Shown here: positions 50,101 through 60,360 of the stretch, in pieces
Numbering within the stretch: position 1 is the first letter of the stretch
Layout: every line of letters starts with the position of its first letter
NCBI GenBank assembly: GCA_944377385.1
Contig: CALWET010000039.1
Location: forward strand, 1-61,686
Length of the DNA: 61,686 nt
Reading direction: 5' to 3'
Source: an uncultured Lachnospiraceae bacterium
GTDB taxonomy: Bacteria > Bacillota > Clostridia > Lachnospirales > Lachnospiraceae
The notes under the pieces: generated by a model
Seen by the model: only the letters and a program-made list of their open reading frames with translations
Databases searched by the model: none
What the model was told of the DNA's origin: nothing
Program-made: the position numbers and the translations under genes

Positions 50101-51290
50101 GAAAGCAGTGTCCGTACACCATGATACATAAGCCTTGCAACGGAAGTGATGATATAAGAGAAAAAGGCAGTTATGATAAAGATAATGACAGTATAGATCA
50201 ATGAACACAGGGACACACTCATATGAGCGTAGAGCTGTAGGAAGCTATAGATCTGGTCCCTGAAGCCACAGGTGATCAGCTTTGTTATCAGGGGGAAATG
50301 TATCAGATATATGGCATAGCTCAGGGAGGATAAAAAGCAGATCGTACCACAGACAGCCTCAGGCCTGATATCAAGGCAGAGTATGAATATCATCAGCAGG
50401 CAGGAAGCAATGAAGGAGATCGAGGAGTCCCAGGTTAAAAAATAGGGTACATTTGCACTGACTGCATCCAGTTCTCCGAAGCTGAGCTCAGAATGATATA
50501 GCTTGAGCTGAAGGTAATAAGAGGATATCAGACAAAGCACAAGGACTGCGCCTGAAATAAGGCACAGCCTTTTTTTGTACGGTTTTTTAATAGCCTTTAG
50601 AGCCCGATAGATAAGGTAGCCTGTACTGAAATAAAGTATCCCATATAAAAAATATTCAAGATACATGGGCAGTGTAAGGCTCGGAATAAAAGAAACCGAA
50701 GGGGAAACAGCCGGCATGATCAGGGACAGGACTTTTTTGATATACGGGATAGCCAGAAAAATAAAAAGAGCAAGTAAAAGCACAGCTGTCAAGCCGCCTG
50801 AAAGCTTTTTAAGAAAGGGCCTCAGCAGGGGCAGGACAAGGATGATGTGTGTATAAGTTATGACATACCAAAGATGCCCTGTATAGCCTCCAAAGTAATT
50901 TGCGTCAGGAAGCAGCACTGCCTTGAGTATATTGTGCGGCAGCATTGGGAGATAGCAGCTCCTGATGCTTTCCAATATATTCATTTGACCGCTGATCCAC
51001 CCATGGAGCAGATTTGCAGCCAGTATGAGCAGCAATGCCGGAAGTATGATATGAAGGAGGCATCTTTTCCAGGCTTTCAGTATTGAGCTTGTATCAGGAA
51101 GGAAGGCTCCTGAGATCATAAAAAAGGAGCCTACTGCCGTGGATGACAGGGCAAGCATAGCCAGAGTAGGCTTGAGTATGACAGAGTCTGAAACTGGTAC
51201 AGGCCGTACATGGAGGTATATGACCAGTAAGCAGGCAAAAAGCCTGAGCAGTTCGATGTTTACGTTTTTTCGGGATGAAAAAGCTGCCAT
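50064..51290 (-). CDS. Acyltransferase 3 family membrane protein
   Basis: A 408-residue protein with about ten membrane helices. The ATG at 51290 follows AAGGA; a TTG at 51317 is possible. NVNIELLRLFACLLVIYLHV is the opening of the acyltransferase_3 family (R near the start of helix 1, His at its end). GHLWYVITYTHIILVLPLL and SYAIYLIHFPLIT match later motifs. Members O-acetylate surface polysaccharides, peptidoglycan or lipids. It is convergent with the glycosylase/YbaK gene and overlaps its end by 37 bases. Confidence 0.8.
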   Translation of the reverse strand: MAAFSSRKNVNIELLRLFACLLVIYLHVRPVPVSDSVILKPTLAMLALSSTAVGSFFMISGAFLPDTSSILKAWKRCLLHIILPALLLILAANLLHGWISGQMNILESIRSCYLPMLPHNILKAVLLPDANYFGGYTGHLWYVITYTHIILVLPLLRPFLKKLSGGLTAVLLLALFIFLAIPYIKKVLSLIMPAVSPSVSFIPSLTLPMYLEYFLYGILYFSTGYLIYRALKAIKKPYKKRLCLISGAVLVLCLISSYYLQLKLYHSELSFGELDAVSANVPYFLTWDSSISFIASCLLMIFILCLDIRPEAVCGTICFLSSLSYAIYLIHFPLITKLITCGFRDQIYSFLQLYAHMSVSLCSLIYTVIIFIITAFFSYIITSVARLMYHGVRTLLSQSQGSSTTTGS

Positions 51291-51430
51291 ATCATAAATT
51301 TCCTTTTTAGATAGCACAAACTTATTTTATCATTATATACAAAAGTGTTGCTTTTACAAAATATTTTCTGTATGCTTTTTATATATAAAAAACAGCCTTA
51401 GGATATGATCCGGGGAGAAATGGAGTTTCT

Positions 51431-52330
51431 ATGAAGGTCCTCAATATAGGTTCACTTAATATCGACAAGGTCTACAAGGTAGAGCATTTTGTCCAGGCCA
51501 AGGAAACGATAAAGGCCTTGGATCATGATGTCCACAGCGGAGGAAAGGGGCTGAATCAGTCGGTGGCCCTTGGCAAGGCCGGTGCAGAGGTCTACCATGC
51601 CGGCAGTATAGGAGATGATGGCCGTATGCTTACGGACATACTTGTGGGAGCAGGCGTGAATGTCGATTTTATAAAAAACAGTCACTACCCCACAGGACAT
51701 GCCATCATTCAGGTAGAGGAAAACGGCCAGAACTGTATCATGATCTGCGGAGGAGCAAATGACGATGTGACCTGTGAGGATATAGACAAGGTGCTGACAT
51801 CCTTTGAAAAAGGAGATATACTCCTGCTTCAAAATGAGATATCAAATCTCGGGCATGCCATAGAGATGGGGCATGCAAAGGGCATGACTGTCATACTTAA
51901 TCCTTCCCCTATATCAGATGGCCTCAAGGAATGCAGACTTGATCTGGTGGACATGTTTATATTGAATGAGGTAGAGGGAGAAGCGCTTACCGGGATCTCG
52001 GCCGAGGATCCGGACGGTGTGCTTGAGGCGCTGAAGGATATATTTCCAAATGCTTCCTTCGTGCTGACGCTGGGAGAGCATGGAGCAGTATTTTACAGGG
52101 ACGGTGAAAAAGCATCCCATGGCATATTCAAGGTAAAGGCAGTAGATACGACCGCAGCCGGAGACACCTTCTGCGGATATTTTATAGCAGGGCTCACAAA
52201 GGGCTGGGAAAGCAGCAGGCTGCTGGAGTATGCCAGTGCTGCAAGTGCCATAGCAGTATCCAGAGAGGGTGCTGCGCCCAGTGTACCTTCCATGGAAGAG
52301 GTAGAAAGGTTCCTTGACGAAAGAAAATGA
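51431..52330 (+). CDS. rbsK: Ribokinase
   Basis: A 299-residue PfkB protein. LNIGSLNIDKVYKVEHFV, HSGGKGLNQSVALGKAGAEV (ribokinase GG motif with the GKGLNQ typical of ribose kinases) and VDTTAAGDTFCGYFIAGL (anion hole, catalytic Asp) are present. ILNEVEGEALTG is the conserved inner motif. It phosphorylates ribose or a related sugar. No ribose transporter or rbsD lies adjacent, so the exact substrate is unproven. Confidence 0.85.
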   Translation: MKVLNIGSLNIDKVYKVEHFVQAKETIKALDHDVHSGGKGLNQSVALGKAGAEVYHAGSIGDDGRMLTDILVGAGVNVDFIKNSHYPTGHAIIQVEENGQNCIMICGGANDDVTCEDIDKVLTSFEKGDILLLQNEISNLGHAIEMGHAKGMTVILNPSPISDGLKECRLDLVDMFILNEVEGEALTGISAEDPDGVLEALKDIFPNASFVLTLGEHGAVFYRDGEKASHGIFKVKAVDTTAAGDTFCGYFIAGLTKGWESSRLLEYASAASAIAVSREGAAPSVPSMEEVERFLDERK

Positions 52331-52376
52331 GTCAGAGAATATATGCAAGTTTAAGCGCATAGGGCAATAAGGCTGA

Positions 52377-53321
52377 TCATTTATTGGGATGGAAACGATT
52401 TTCAGATATATTTGATTTATCATATGACAGGCTGATACCTATGATTCCGATCAGAATGATAGCCACGCCGACAGCCTCCACAGGCTGGAAGGCCTCGCCA
52501 AGGATGAATACACCTGAAACAATGCCCACCACAGTACTGAGAGTACAGGTAGAGGAATATACGGCAAAGGGAAGGTTTGCCGAGGCATAGGTCATCAGAA
52601 GGAAGGCGCATACACAGGAGCCTATACCCATATAAAGCACCGAAGCTATAAAGCTCGGCCCCATGAGTCCATACAGATAAGTGCTCAGGGGTGCCGAGCT
52701 TAAATGATGCCCTATAGAGATAAAATTAAATGCAATGGCACCCATGGCCGTCGTGATATAAATGATCTCAAAGGATGAGAAATAAGCAGAGGCCCTTCTG
52801 ACAAGGACACGATTAAGCGAGACTGAGATCATGGTACCTATGATCAGTATAAGTCCAAGGCTGGTCATTCCAGCTTCGGCTTTGTCGGCAAGCGTAGTAA
52901 TGAATACGCCTGCAACACACAGAGAAACAAAAGCAAGCTGACGCCTTGAGGGATATTCATGATTAATGATCGCAGAAAAAAACAGCATGATCACAGGCAT
53001 AAGACTGTTATACATGGCTATCTGTGAAGTAGGAGCATAGGTCGTAGAGCTGGTCTCCAATATCTGGCTGATCAATGGATTGAAGAAACCGCACAAAAGG
53101 ATCAGAAAAAGAGGCTTGTTTTTATATGATACCCGTTTCATCCCCAGGATCAGCAGTAGAGACATTGCAACAAAACCCAGGCCAAATCGAAAGGACAGAA
53201 ACTTGATCGCATCCTGATCTACCACTTCCATGCCAAGCTTTATAAAGATGTAAGCGAGGCCGAACAGAATCTGAGCTATAAGGTTTGCAAAAAGAGGAGC
53301 ATATTTCTTAATGTTCTGCAA
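52377..53321 (-). CDS. EamA/DMT family transporter
   Basis: A 314-residue protein with ten hydrophobic helices in two EamA repeats. FANLIAQILFGLAYIFIKLG opens the first. The second includes SFIASVLYMGIGSCVCAFLL and ends with VEAVGVAIILIGIIGISLS. The family exports amino acids, metabolites or drugs. The start appears to be TTG at 53321 with AGGAGG 12 bases upstream, a rather long spacing. Confidence 0.85.
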   Translation of the reverse strand: MQNIKKYAPLFANLIAQILFGLAYIFIKLGMEVVDQDAIKFLSFRFGLGFVAMSLLLILGMKRVSYKNKPLFLILLCGFFNPLISQILETSSTTYAPTSQIAMYNSLMPVIMLFFSAIINHEYPSRRQLAFVSLCVAGVFITTLADKAEAGMTSLGLILIIGTMISVSLNRVLVRRASAYFSSFEIIYITTAMGAIAFNFISIGHHLSSAPLSTYLYGLMGPSFIASVLYMGIGSCVCAFLLMTYASANLPFAVYSSTCTLSTVVGIVSGVFILGEAFQPVEAVGVAIILIGIIGISLSYDKSNISENRFHPNK

Positions 53322-53491
53322 GGCTGGTATTTTCCTCCTGTCAATTTAAGAATGATTATATTCCATAAAGTGACGGTTCTCAATATTTTTGATTATGTAT
53401 GATAATTAAAAAGTCCATACTATAGAATAATATTTCTGGGTCATATATAATAAGTATAGTGATTTCAAGATGAATATACGAGGAAAAACAA

Positions 53492-55114
53492 ATGGAAAAT
53501 CAGGAATTCAAATTCTGCACTCAATGCGGAGCAAAAATGAAAAAGGAGGCCAGATTCTGCACTGCCTGCGGTGCTCCCTTTAAGGACACAGAGGAATCAA
53601 AAGAAGGAACGAAAAAGGTTCTTCAAGATCCTCAGCAGACTCCGCCTCTGGATCGTGAGAGCGGGGCTGTAAAAGAACAGAAAACGAAGCCCTATGTACA
53701 GAACAAGAAAAAAAGCAGGGCTATGATATTTATAGCTCTGGGGGCAGTTTTAGTCATTGTAGCCGCAGTGGCCCTTTTCTTGTTTCATTTTTCATCAAAG
53801 GGATATGACAATGATCTTGTAGGGACCGGAGAACTCATAAGATCTGTGGAGGGCCTTTCAAAGCTTGACGAGACTGATACGGACGGAATCGTAGAAGCTA
53901 TAAACGAAAAATATGGAAAGGTAGAAATAAAAACATTAGATCTATCTATGGATGGAGAGCTTGCTGCCAACATATCAGACAGCGCTTCAGGCATATCCAT
54001 GGACATGGGAGGAAGTGCTCAGGGGCAGATAAAGATCGATCTTGATGAGGATCTTTTTGAGCTTATGCTTTCGGGAAATGCAAATCTTTTTGGCATAAAT
54101 ATGCCAATAGATATAGCTGTTTATCAAAATGAAGGCAGGCTGTATAGTAATACCAACATCCTCGGAGAAGAGAGCGGATGGATAGTAGAAGAGACCGGCT
54201 ATAGTGACGAAGATAAGCTGTTTATAGAGATAGACAGAAAACATGTAATGGCAGCATATCAGAATGAAGAAACTGGAGACTATGTCTTAGAGCTGGACTT
54301 TTTAGTTGCTGATCTGGTGGAGGATGCAGCATCAGGACTTGCAGGTATTGACGATAGTTCTATGTATTATAGTAATGCAAAGACATATGTTACCTTGGAT
54401 GAGGGCCTGGGGATCATAGGAGCTTTTATTGACATGAGGGATTGCCTGCTTCCGGAGGAGGGCTTCAGTATCGATTCCTTCTATCTCATGGGAGTTTTCA
54501 ATTCCATGAATGAAGATGTAGCTATATCCATACCCTACGAAAGCATAGAAGCCGATGCGGCACAGAGTGGATCCAATGAAGCTTCAGGAGATGATATGGA
54601 GGAGAGCTTTGCAGAGCTCGAGACCGAAACAGAAATGGCGCCAGCCTTTGAAACACAGGCAGCCGTACAGGAGAGCTCTGAAAGTGTGGATTCCGGATAT
54701 ACCACCATGTTTGTAGTAAACTGCAACGAGAGCATCACCCTCAGGACCAGCCCTTCGACTGATGCCTCTGCCATCAGACAGATACCTCTTGGGGAACCTG
54801 TCTCTTTCATAGAGCCTGCTGCAAACGGCTTTTATATGATCAGCTATATGGGAGATACGGGCTATGCCCTGGCATCCTATCTTTCAACGGGAGATGGCTC
54901 CTTTGTGGAGGGAGGATATCGGACCCTCAGGGTAGTAAACTGCAATGAAAGCATAACTCTCAGGACAGAGCCCTCTACATCAGCAGCTGAGATAAGGCAG
55001 ATACCCCTTGGAGCGACACTTTCTTATATCGAGACTGCCGAAAATGGTTTTTATAAGGTCACATATTTAAGTGATACCGGCTATGCCCTGGCATCATATT
55101 TAGAGTTTGTTTGA
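53492..55114 (+). CDS. Zinc-ribbon membrane protein with two SH3 repeats
   Basis: A 540-residue protein. The N-terminus is a double-CxxC zinc ribbon (FCTQCGAKM, FCTACGAPF) on the cytoplasmic side. A basic linker and one transmembrane helix at about 80-105 (MIFIALGAVLVIVAAVALFL) lead to an outside domain of about 270 residues of unknown fold. After an acidic linker come two bacterial SH3 repeats (VVNCNESITLRTSPSTDASA and VVNCNESITLRTEPSTSAAE) that are close duplicates. SH3 repeats usually bind peptidoglycan. It lies directly before an M14 carboxypeptidase gene. Confidence 0.75.
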   Translation: MENQEFKFCTQCGAKMKKEARFCTACGAPFKDTEESKEGTKKVLQDPQQTPPLDRESGAVKEQKTKPYVQNKKKSRAMIFIALGAVLVIVAAVALFLFHFSSKGYDNDLVGTGELIRSVEGLSKLDETDTDGIVEAINEKYGKVEIKTLDLSMDGELAANISDSASGISMDMGGSAQGQIKIDLDEDLFELMLSGNANLFGINMPIDIAVYQNEGRLYSNTNILGEESGWIVEETGYSDEDKLFIEIDRKHVMAAYQNEETGDYVLELDFLVADLVEDAASGLAGIDDSSMYYSNAKTYVTLDEGLGIIGAFIDMRDCLLPEEGFSIDSFYLMGVFNSMNEDVAISIPYESIEADAAQSGSNEASGDDMEESFAELETETEMAPAFETQAAVQESSESVDSGYTTMFVVNCNESITLRTSPSTDASAIRQIPLGEPVSFIEPAANGFYMISYMGDTGYALASYLSTGDGSFVEGGYRTLRVVNCNESITLRTEPSTSAAEIRQIPLGATLSYIETAENGFYKVTYLSDTGYALASYLEFV

Positions 55115-55116
55115 TA

Positions 55117-56160
55117 ATGGACGCTTTAAGATACTTCAGGATGGGCTGCCTTGCCTACTCTATATCCGTGCTTTGGTGCTTTGCAGGTTTTGCGTCAAAT
55201 ACATCAGAAGGGGACGCATACTTTTTTGAGTCCAGCAAAATGTACTCATATGACGAGATGACGGATGACATAAAAGGTCTTGATGCCGCATATGGTGACA
55301 GCATAAAGGTAAGTTCCTTGGCCTCGACCTATGACGGAAGGGAGGTCATAGCCGTTTCTGTGGGAAATGAGGCGGCCTCTGACAAGGTACTCATTACAGG
55401 AGCCATACATGCAAGGGAGTATATCACTAGCCAGCTTGTGATGATGCAGCTTCATGAGCTCCTTGAGATGGAAGCAAAGGGGCAAAGCTATAAGGATGTG
55501 CCAGTAGCCGATATGCTGGACGATACAGAGATATATTTCATACCCATGCTTAATCCTGACGGAGTGGCACTTTGCCAGTTCGGTCTGGATGGAGCAAATA
55601 ATAAAAGCACAAGACAGATGATCTATACCATATATGAGATGGATGGGGCCGTAGAAATTTCGGATTATTTAGAAAAATGGAAAGCAAACGCGAGAGGGGT
55701 AGACTTAAATCGAAATTTTAATGCAGATTGGGAGGAATATAATGATGGCATACATCACCCTTCTGCCGATCATTTCAAAGGTGTAAAGCCGGAGTCTGAA
55801 GCGGAATCAAAGGCAGTGGCTGATCTGACCAGGGAAAAAGGATTTTCAAGGACCATAAGCTATCATACCCAGGGAGAGGTCATTTACTGGTATTATAAGC
55901 AGGAAGGCGAGCTTTACGAGGTATCAAAAAGCTTTGCGGATATGGCATCAAAAGAAACCGGATATTGGCTTGATGCAAATTATCAGGGACTGGACAGCGG
56001 AGGCTACAAGGACTGGGCTATACAGGCCATGGGCATTCCAAGTCTGACCATAGAAGTGGGAAATGGCAGCTCACCGGTTGATCCGTCACAGCTTGAAACC
56101 ATATGGGAGGAAAATAAGGATATCTGTCTGGCAACATTATATGACATCTATACGGAATAA
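55117..56160 (+). CDS. Secreted M14 zinc carboxypeptidase
   Basis: A 347-residue protein with ATG 55117 two bases after the upstream stop. A signal peptide (MGCLAYSISVLWCFAGFAS) is followed by the peptidase domain. Zinc ligands are His and Glu in GAIHAREYI and His in SYHTQGE. The substrate Arg pair lies near GVDLNRNFNADW, and the catalytic Glu is in SLTIEVG. HSAD-type loop DGIHHPSADHFKG is typical of bacterial gamma-D-glutamyl or wall-active M14 enzymes. With the SH3 protein next to it, a cell-wall role is likely. Confidence 0.85.
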   Translation: MDALRYFRMGCLAYSISVLWCFAGFASNTSEGDAYFFESSKMYSYDEMTDDIKGLDAAYGDSIKVSSLASTYDGREVIAVSVGNEAASDKVLITGAIHAREYITSQLVMMQLHELLEMEAKGQSYKDVPVADMLDDTEIYFIPMLNPDGVALCQFGLDGANNKSTRQMIYTIYEMDGAVEISDYLEKWKANARGVDLNRNFNADWEEYNDGIHHPSADHFKGVKPESEAESKAVADLTREKGFSRTISYHTQGEVIYWYYKQEGELYEVSKSFADMASKETGYWLDANYQGLDSGGYKDWAIQAMGIPSLTIEVGNGSSPVDPSQLETIWEENKDICLATLYDIYTE

Positions 56161-56179
56161 GTTTTTACAGATAAAAGAG

Positions 56180-56220
56180 AAAAGGCCTTCTGTGCATTAT
56201 TTGCCGCAGGAGGCCTTTTT
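56180..56220. terminator. Bidirectional terminator
   Basis: AAAAGGCCT...AGGCCTTTTT forms an interrupted stem with T runs on both strands. It lies between the convergent carboxypeptidase and esterase genes and could serve both. Confidence 0.8.
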
Positions 56221-56239
56221 GGATTCATGCTTTAAGGGC

Positions 56240-57199
56240 TTAGACATATCTGTCAAGGAATTCAAATACCTTGTTCAGATTTTCTTCTGTTTCAAACCAT
56301 ACTGAGGAATGTATGGCACCCGGTATGAGATCTAATCTTACTCTTTCCTCGCCGCATACCTCATTTGCCTTTCTTGCAAAGCGTATGGACTGCTGCATGG
56401 GCACGATCTCGTCGCCGCTTCCGTGCTGTATGAACATGGGCGGCATGTCCTTATGTATGTAATTCATGACATTGGCCTTATCTACGATGGGGTCGCCGCT
56501 TGCGGGGCCGGTGCCGAGAAAAAGGGCTCCTACGCTGTCATCAAGATCATGGAAGGGAAATTCGCTGTCGTCCAAAACAGGCACGGCAGGAGTATATTCG
56601 ACTTCATTGACATCTTCAGGTATGTCACAGAGGGGCTTCAGGAAATGCTTTATGACGCTGTTTGTATAAAGCTCCTCGTCTGCTGATTTGAAATCAGCAA
56701 GGGGATACCAGACGACGCAGGCAGAGAGGCTTGTATCTATGGATGTGTTGCTGCCCTCCATGTCAAAATAGGCTTCATCTGCAAAGAGAGCTGCCATAAG
56801 GGTCATATAGCCTCCGGCACTGCCTCCCCAGGCTGCAAGACGATCGGGATCTATATCCCAGTCTGAGGCGTGAGATCTGATAAATCGTATGGCCTCCTTT
56901 ACATCTCTGACAGGCTCAGGAAAGCGAGCCTCATCGGTAAGCCTGTAATTCACCCCTATCACGGCATAGCCTTTCTTGAGCCCTTCAAGCATGGGGAGTA
57001 TCATATCTCCGCGGCGCTTGTCGCCTCCTACAAAGCCTCCTCCATGTATGCTGATGATGGCAGGGAAGGGGCCATCCCCCTCAGGCAAAAATACGTCTAT
57101 CTTTTGATAGGGAGAGCTCCCATAGGGAATGTCAAAATATCCCTTCATACCATCTACGGATATCCTGGGGCAGTCTATCCTCCACATCCTTATACTCAT
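56240..57199 (-). CDS. Alpha/beta hydrolase, HSL/BD-FAE-type esterase
   Basis: A 319-residue protein, ATG at 57199 with AAGGAGG upstream (an earlier ATG at 57220 lies before that site). SIHGGGFVGGDKRRGD is the oxyanion motif HGGG. The nucleophile lies in GGSAGGYMTLMAALF, the acid in HGSGDEIVP, and the His in PGAIHSSVWF. No signal peptide. It probably deacylates small esters or sugar acetates. Confidence 0.85.
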   Translation of the reverse strand: MSIRMWRIDCPRISVDGMKGYFDIPYGSSPYQKIDVFLPEGDGPFPAIISIHGGGFVGGDKRRGDMILPMLEGLKKGYAVIGVNYRLTDEARFPEPVRDVKEAIRFIRSHASDWDIDPDRLAAWGGSAGGYMTLMAALFADEAYFDMEGSNTSIDTSLSACVVWYPLADFKSADEELYTNSVIKHFLKPLCDIPEDVNEVEYTPAVPVLDDSEFPFHDLDDSVGALFLGTGPASGDPIVDKANVMNYIHKDMPPMFIQHGSGDEIVPMQQSIRFARKANEVCGEERVRLDLIPGAIHSSVWFETEENLNKVFEFLDRYV

Positions 57200-57354
57200 G
57201 ACACCTACCTCCTTGTACATTATATAGCTTGCTTACATATTTAAAGCATAGCTGTTTTTAAGCAAAAAAGCCAGCTGATTTATACATTGACTTCCCTCAG
57301 GCACTATAATAAGATTATCATATATGCTACAAATCCTGAAAGGAAGGTATTGAT

Positions 57355-58920
57355 ATGAGCAAGGCTATAACAAGGGGTATCATAGCAGTGCTTATTTGCA
57401 CTGCCAGCTTTTCATGTCTTGGAGCGACAGATGCCATGGCAGCTTCTCGTGATGAAGAATGCATATGTGATGTGGCATGTCTGTATGATCCTGATCCAGA
57501 TTGTCCGGTATGCAGTGAAGGCATACATACTTCTTTATCTGATTGTAAGGGAGAGATAGTAAAGCATACTGTATATTTTGATGTGCAGGGAGCAGAATGC
57601 GGAAACTTCACCGAGGAGATATCTGAAAATTATTACGTCATTAGTGCCAAAACAAAGATAATGAAAAAAGAGGGATATCTGTTTGGAGGCTGGTACAGAG
57701 ATCCTGAGTATAGCGATCCATGGGATGTAGAGCATGATTTGGTAAAGGGAGATATGACGCTCTACGCAAAATGGATCAAAAAAGATGGAATAGGCTTTGA
57801 TGATGATGTTCCAGACAGCAGCAATACCGAGGTCTGGTCAGTTACTGTTTACAATACTACAGCCAGACCAAATGGAAATAATGAGATAAACATAATACTT
57901 GATGAAGAGCCTGCTTATCCCGAAGCATCTGACATAGACATAATGCTGGCAGATGATGAAAGGTATTGGATGAAGGATAACTGGGGGAATGTATCCAGTG
58001 AAAAATACTTTGCTACGGTAGAAGATCTCACTTCAAATGACGGAGGCAGGACCTGGACCTTTACCGTTCGTGCCGCTGACGGGACTACTACTGAAGAGTA
58101 TACGATAAATGTAGATATAACCTTAGTAGCAGAATATTGCGGACATGATTCCTATGAATGGGAGATCACAGTTGATGACCATATACAGAGATGCACTGTA
58201 TGTGGAAAGTATAACCCTGACACCTGTTATTATTCAGCATATAATTCAAAGCCATCACCTGAGGGACATGATTTTGAGGTGATACGGGGACATCTGATTC
58301 CGGATTTTTCCGATGAGGATGGAAGAAATACGCTAAAGATATGCAAGGAATGCGGAGCTCATGTGATCGAGCAAATGTATGATAGACTTGGAGATGATAT
58401 ACTCGTCACTGAAGGCATGGATGAGGAAGAGCTTTTAAGGATCCCCCGGGATATATTTGACAGAAATTCTTCATCGTATGATCATTACGATGATCAGGCA
58501 ATTAACGGCTCAACTCAAAACACCTCGGGACCTAATGGCTTATGGTTCCAGGATGCCATAGGCTGGTGGTTTGAAAAATATGAAGGCGGATATCCTGCAA
58601 ACAGCTGGTATGAATGCAGGACCTCTGCAGGCGGGAACTGGTATCACTTTGATGCCTCAGGCTATATGCAGACAGGCTGGTTTACGGATGTGGATGGAAA
58701 TGTCTACTATCTCAGCACCAATCAGGGAAGCGACCTTGGACGTATGTATACCGGATGGAACTGGATAGACGGCAAGTGCTATTATTTCAATATGAATTCC
58801 GGCTATGCAGGCTATCCTGCCGGAGCTCTGATGCGAAACATGGTCACTCCGGACGGCTTTACCGTAGACGAAACTGGTGCATGGACGGTCAATGGGGTCG
58901 TTCAGCTCCAGGTGCAGTAA
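57355..58920 (+). CDS. Secreted cell-wall-binding protein with InlB-type repeat
   Basis: A 521-residue protein behind AAAGGAAGG. The signal peptide ends near DAMAAS. Residues 70-135 form a Listeria/Bacteroides-type B repeat (YLFGGWYRDPEYSDPW...LYAKWI). A Cys-rich part follows (EYCGHDSYEWEI, CTVCGKYNPDTC, CKECGAH), and choline-binding-like repeats from about 400 (GWWFEKYEGGYPANSWYE, MQTGWFTDVDGNVYYLS, GWNWIDGKCYYFN). The ending ETGAWTVNGVVQ resembles that of the next gene. Attached to the wall, perhaps an adhesin. A TATAAT at about 57307 is the likely -10. Confidence 0.75.
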   Translation: MSKAITRGIIAVLICTASFSCLGATDAMAASRDEECICDVACLYDPDPDCPVCSEGIHTSLSDCKGEIVKHTVYFDVQGAECGNFTEEISENYYVISAKTKIMKKEGYLFGGWYRDPEYSDPWDVEHDLVKGDMTLYAKWIKKDGIGFDDDVPDSSNTEVWSVTVYNTTARPNGNNEINIILDEEPAYPEASDIDIMLADDERYWMKDNWGNVSSEKYFATVEDLTSNDGGRTWTFTVRAADGTTTEEYTINVDITLVAEYCGHDSYEWEITVDDHIQRCTVCGKYNPDTCYYSAYNSKPSPEGHDFEVIRGHLIPDFSDEDGRNTLKICKECGAHVIEQMYDRLGDDILVTEGMDEEELLRIPRDIFDRNSSSYDHYDDQAINGSTQNTSGPNGLWFQDAIGWWFEKYEGGYPANSWYECRTSAGGNWYHFDASGYMQTGWFTDVDGNVYYLSTNQGSDLGRMYTGWNWIDGKCYYFNMNSGYAGYPAGALMRNMVTPDGFTVDETGAWTVNGVVQLQVQ

Positions 58921-58948
58921 ATCTATGCGGAAAAGGAGGCTCTGTAAA

Positions 58949-60346
58949 ATGTATAGAACAAAGCTTATGCATTACTTTATAACAGCAGCGCTTGCAGCAA
59001 CATTGTCATTTGCCATGTTTGGAGCGGTTCAGGCAGAAGAGCTGAATGAAGAAACAGTGACTGAAGAGACCGAGGAAAATGAAGAGACTCTTACCCTAAA
59101 AGTGAGATGTTATGCAAATGCCCGGTACGATGCAAATTATGTGGGACGTATAACCTCTGATACATTGCTGGATACTGAAATAGTAGTTAAAGGAAAGCCA
59201 GGAGACACATACACGTTTACAGAGGAGGATATAGAAGCGGAAATGCCGGATGGAATGATACTGGTAGATCGAATGGAGCCGGCAACTCTGACATTTGGCG
59301 AGTATCCAGACTGGGAATATGTACATTTAAGAGCTACTTACCCAATGACAGTAACATTCAGCTATGTAGCCGATGGCGAGATCGTAGGACGACAGTATAT
59401 AGAAGAGACTCGAGAAGAGGCTATTGAAAGAGCTTCTAAAGACTATCCTATGCAAATAATACTTGAAGATCTTGATTTGCCTGAAGGATATGAAACAGAA
59501 TATTCAGATGGACAGCAGGTAGTCTATACAATATTTGATCCCGGTTCTGCAGTTGAACTATACCATAGTGATCTTGACTTACAGGTTAAAAAGATAAGCG
59601 CTGATGATGCTTCTGATGATGCTGGAGATGAGGTGATAGAGGACGATTCGGATATACAGGAATCAGAAGCAACATATGAGGATGCAGTTTTAATTATCGT
59701 ATACAAGTTTTCTGACATTGAAATAAGCAGACAGGAGGTAAGGGCAAGCGGCAAAGTTGGTGAGTCATATACTTTTACAGCCCTGAATACAGATCTGGAA
59801 ATTCCTGATGGCTATGAGCAGATAGAGAGGATGCGAACGGTCAATGTTGAGTATGGTGGACATGATTACATTACTGTACATTTGGGAAGGGAAAATAAAG
59901 CAGATACATCTTCCGCGCTTCCGTCTTATGTCGTAAAAGGAAATTGGACCCAGACTGCAGATGGACAGTGGAGATTTACTGATAACTATGGAGAAGTGTA
60001 TAAAGAGCGCTGGGCTGCCGTAGAAAACCCTTATGCAAATGTAGCTCAAGGGCAGTCTGCATTTGACTGGTTTAGGTTTGATGCTGAAGGGAACATGATG
60101 ACCGGATGGTTCCAGGACGTAGATCAAAATTGGTATTATTTGAATCCCGCCTCTGATGGTACCAGAGGGAAGATGATGACAGGCTGGGCTTGGATCACGG
60201 ATCCTGACGGTATTACACGTTGCTATTATTTTAATCCAAATTCTGATGGAGTCAGGGGCAAGATGATAACAAATACAGTGATTGACGGAAATACTTTGGA
60301 TATGAATGGACATTGGACGGTCAATGGTATCGTACAGACCAGATAG
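58949..60346 (+). CDS. Secreted cell-wall-binding protein, MucBP-like part
   Basis: A 465-residue protein with AAAAGGAGG before ATG 58949, 29 bases after the previous gene. The signal peptide reads KLMHYFITAALAATLSFAMFG. Two similar modules (residues about 30-115 and 235-320, with DTYTFTEEDIEAEMPDGM.. and ESYTFTALNTDLEIPDGY..) resemble MucBP or similar beta domains. The C-terminal 140 residues have choline-binding-like repeats (GNWTQTADGQWRFTDNYG, MMTGWFQDVDQNWYYLN, GWAWITDPDGITRCYYFN) and the ending MNGHWTVNGIVQ, shared with its upstream neighbour. Probably the pair is co-expressed. Confidence 0.75.
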   Translation: MYRTKLMHYFITAALAATLSFAMFGAVQAEELNEETVTEETEENEETLTLKVRCYANARYDANYVGRITSDTLLDTEIVVKGKPGDTYTFTEEDIEAEMPDGMILVDRMEPATLTFGEYPDWEYVHLRATYPMTVTFSYVADGEIVGRQYIEETREEAIERASKDYPMQIILEDLDLPEGYETEYSDGQQVVYTIFDPGSAVELYHSDLDLQVKKISADDASDDAGDEVIEDDSDIQESEATYEDAVLIIVYKFSDIEISRQEVRASGKVGESYTFTALNTDLEIPDGYEQIERMRTVNVEYGGHDYITVHLGRENKADTSSALPSYVVKGNWTQTADGQWRFTDNYGEVYKERWAAVENPYANVAQGQSAFDWFRFDAEGNMMTGWFQDVDQNWYYLNPASDGTRGKMMTGWAWITDPDGITRCYYFNPNSDGVRGKMITNTVIDGNTLDMNGHWTVNGIVQTR

Positions 60347-60360
60347 ATCTTTAAGGTTTT

